DNA from: Rhodospirillaceae bacterium
GTDB lineage: Bacteria; Pseudomonadota; Alphaproteobacteria; UBA8366; GCA-2717185
NCBI GenBank assembly: GCA_018660965.1
Contig: JABJJH010000629.1
Span: 1 to 6,843 of the forward strand
Reading direction: 5' to 3'
Length of the DNA: 6,843 nucleotides
Shown here: piece after piece, positions 5,707 to 6,843 of the stretch
Position numbering within the stretch: the stretch's first letter is position 1
Layout: each line of letters begins with the position of its first letter
Made by a program: the position numbers and the translations under genes
Notes under the pieces: generated by a model
Seen by the model: the letters and a program-made list of their open reading frames with translations, nothing else
Told to the model about the DNA's origin: nothing
Database searches by the model: none

Positions 5707-6471
5707 ATGTCGCAAACTCAACCAAGAAAACTTTTTTCCGTTGAACGGCGCGCATTGGAGCGTCAAGGCATTGTAGCGCAGGAATCAACGTCTCCCAGCA
5801 TGCAACCCAGCGCCGAGCCATTTCCCACCGACGAAATTTTGACGGAGATCCGCGCGTTGCGCGCCGAAGTCGCTGAATTGCGTGAAAGCGGCGCAACAGC
5901 GGCGGCGGCGCCCACAATGCAGCCGGGGGCGCTGGACGAAAGCGCCGAAATGGATATCCGGGTGGAGATCGCGCAAATGGTGCGTGGCATCGGTCGCGCG
6001 AAATCCGAAATCGCTGCGATCAAACATCCGCTGGCCTCTGAAGATCAGGTCGATATCGCCGCATCTCAATTGGAAACCATTGTCCGCACCACCGAACAGG
6101 CCACCAATGACATCATGACGGCGACCGACGCCACCGACGTCATTTTGAAGAAAATTCACGCCCTGTCGCTCGAAGATCAGGACATTCAGGATCATCTGGA
6201 AGAAGCCGCCGCGCAACTCATAACCATCATCGAGAGTTGCAGCTTTCAGGACATTACCGGTCAGCGGATTACGGAAGTGATCAAAACGCTGCGCTTCATC
6301 GAAAGCCGCATCCTGTCGATGATCGAAATCTGGGGTGGCCTGGATGCGTTCCAGGACCTGCCCGTTACGGAGAGCGACACAGAAGAATCCGGCGACGAGC
6401 ATCTATTGAACGGCCCCGCGTTGGATGGACAAGGCCTCAATCAGGACGACATCGACGCCTTGTTTGACTGA
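5707..6471 (+). CDS. cheZ: Protein phosphatase CheZ (chemotaxis)
   Basis: A 254-residue protein of the CheZ family, which speeds dephosphorylation of CheY-P and so resets the flagellar motor signal. The diagnostic segment SFQDITGQRITEV (179-191) contains the acidic residue and catalytic glutamine of the family (Asp182, Gln186, equivalent to Asp143 and Gln147 of E. coli CheZ) within a long amphipathic helical hairpin (about 80-210). A short charged helix near 46-60 precedes an Ala-rich linker. After the bundle comes an acidic, Ser/Thr-rich linker (about 220-233), then a terminal peptide LNQDDIDALFD (244-254). This tail resembles the CheY-binding peptide of FliM and related flagellar proteins, so it probably recruits CheY-P. 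The protein is longer than E. coli CheZ (214 residues), mainly in the N-terminal region and linker. No other chemotaxis or flagellar gene lies in the window. It is cytoplasmic. The ATG is chosen over the in-frame TTG at 5701 because of Shine-Dalgarno spacing. Confidence 0.92.
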   Translation: MSQTQPRKLFSVERRALERQGIVAQESTSPSMQPSAEPFPTDEILTEIRALRAEVAELRESGATAAAAPTMQPGALDESAEMDIRVEIAQMVRGIGRAKSEIAAIKHPLASEDQVDIAASQLETIVRTTEQATNDIMTATDATDVILKKIHALSLEDQDIQDHLEEAAAQLITIIESCSFQDITGQRITEVIKTLRFIESRILSMIEIWGGLDAFQDLPVTESDTEESGDEHLLNGPALDGQGLNQDDIDALFD

Positions 6472-6540
6472 CCAAGTTTAACTGACCGGCCACAAACCTA
6501 ATAGTGACAAGAGCGCCGTGTCTCCCTAAGCTCGGTAGTC

Positions 6541-6843
6541 ATGACCGTGGATATCAGCACCCATGACGCCGAAGACGATCCGCGAAATGCAGATTTAAAA
6601 CTTTACGTAAACGGCGCCATTGTCCACCGGAACGACGCCAAGGTGTCGGTTTACGATTCCGGCTTTCTGTTAGGCGACGGCGTATGGGAAGGTCTTCGAC
6701 TGTACAATGGCCAATGGGCCTTTCTTTCCGAGCACATGGATCGTCTGTTCGAAGCCGCTAAAGCCATCGACCTTGATATTGGCGCAACCCGCGCTGAACT
6801 TGCAGCGGCCTTGAACGACACGGCGGCGGCCAATGACATGACC
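6541..6843 (+). CDS. Class IV aminotransferase (branched-chain / D-amino acid type), N-terminal part
   Basis: An open frame from the ATG at 6541 to the window edge (101 codons), with the product continuing beyond. The peptide has LYVNGAIVHRNDAKVSVYD (21-39), GFLLGDGVWEGLRLYNG (41-57) and LSEHMDRLFEAAKAIDLDI (62-80). This is the classic N-terminal domain of fold-type IV PLP enzymes, including the HxxRL arginine that binds the PLP phosphate. Members are branched-chain aminotransferase, D-amino acid aminotransferase and 4-amino-4-deoxychorismate lyase. EGLRLYNG leans towards the branched-chain type, but the PLP lysine and the substrate-deciding C-terminal part lie outside the window. About 18 acidic residues precede the usual family start. 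No upstream in-frame start exists before the stop at 6505-6507, and the Shine-Dalgarno is weak. It follows cheZ by 69 nt on the same strand, a gap in which I see no convincing terminator. Confidence 0.85.
   Translation, partial: MTVDISTHDAEDDPRNADLKLYVNGAIVHRNDAKVSVYDSGFLLGDGVWEGLRLYNGQWAFLSEHMDRLFEAAKAIDLDIGATRAELAAALNDTAAANDMT

Noticed and set aside
5785..6402. 205-codon minus-strand open frame opposite cheZ
   Set aside because: It lies wholly antisense to a well-supported CheZ, has no ribosome binding site worth noting, and shows no family resemblance.
6472..6540. Possible terminator between cheZ and the aminotransferase gene
   Set aside because: No GC-rich hairpin followed by a T run could be found. 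The gap holds nothing I can support.

Overview
The window carries seven intact or edge-truncated protein genes and two divergent promoter regions. I see no RNA gene, CRISPR array or mobile element. The DNA is moderately GC-rich. The gene families, especially a CheZ with a FliM-like C-terminal tail, suggest an alphaproteobacterium, perhaps Rhodospirillales-like. That taxonomic call is an inference from gene content only.

Left block (minus strand, 1-2362): a three-gene operon transcribed leftward. It runs from a thiamine-diphosphate enzyme of the acetolactate synthase superfamily, through a small EthD-like (dimeric alpha/beta barrel) protein, to the N-terminus of an MmgE/PrpD-family protein cut by the window edge. 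Gaps are 24 and 27 nt and each gene has its own Shine-Dalgarno.

Centre block (plus strand, 2561-4385): two tandem, paralogous, cytoplasmic 'polysaccharide deacetylase'-fold proteins separated by one base. They resemble PuuE-type cyclic-amide hydrolases more than cell-wall deacetylases. They diverge from the left operon across a 198-nt intergenic region. Convergent to them, and sharing a TTAA double stop, is a cytosine-deaminase-like amidohydrolase (minus strand, 4382-5614).

Right block (plus strand, 5707-6843): a CheZ-type chemotaxis phosphatase, then the N-terminus of a class IV aminotransferase that runs off the window.

Taken together, 1-5614 looks like a small-molecule catabolic locus. 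Three candidate C-N hydrolases (two PuuE-like, one CodA-like) would open or deaminate a cyclic amide, ureide or nitrogen heterocycle. The TPP enzyme, EthD-like protein and MmgE/PrpD protein would process the carbon skeleton. No transporter or regulator lies in the window, so the substrate cannot be named. The CheZ and aminotransferase genes are probably an unrelated neighbouring unit.
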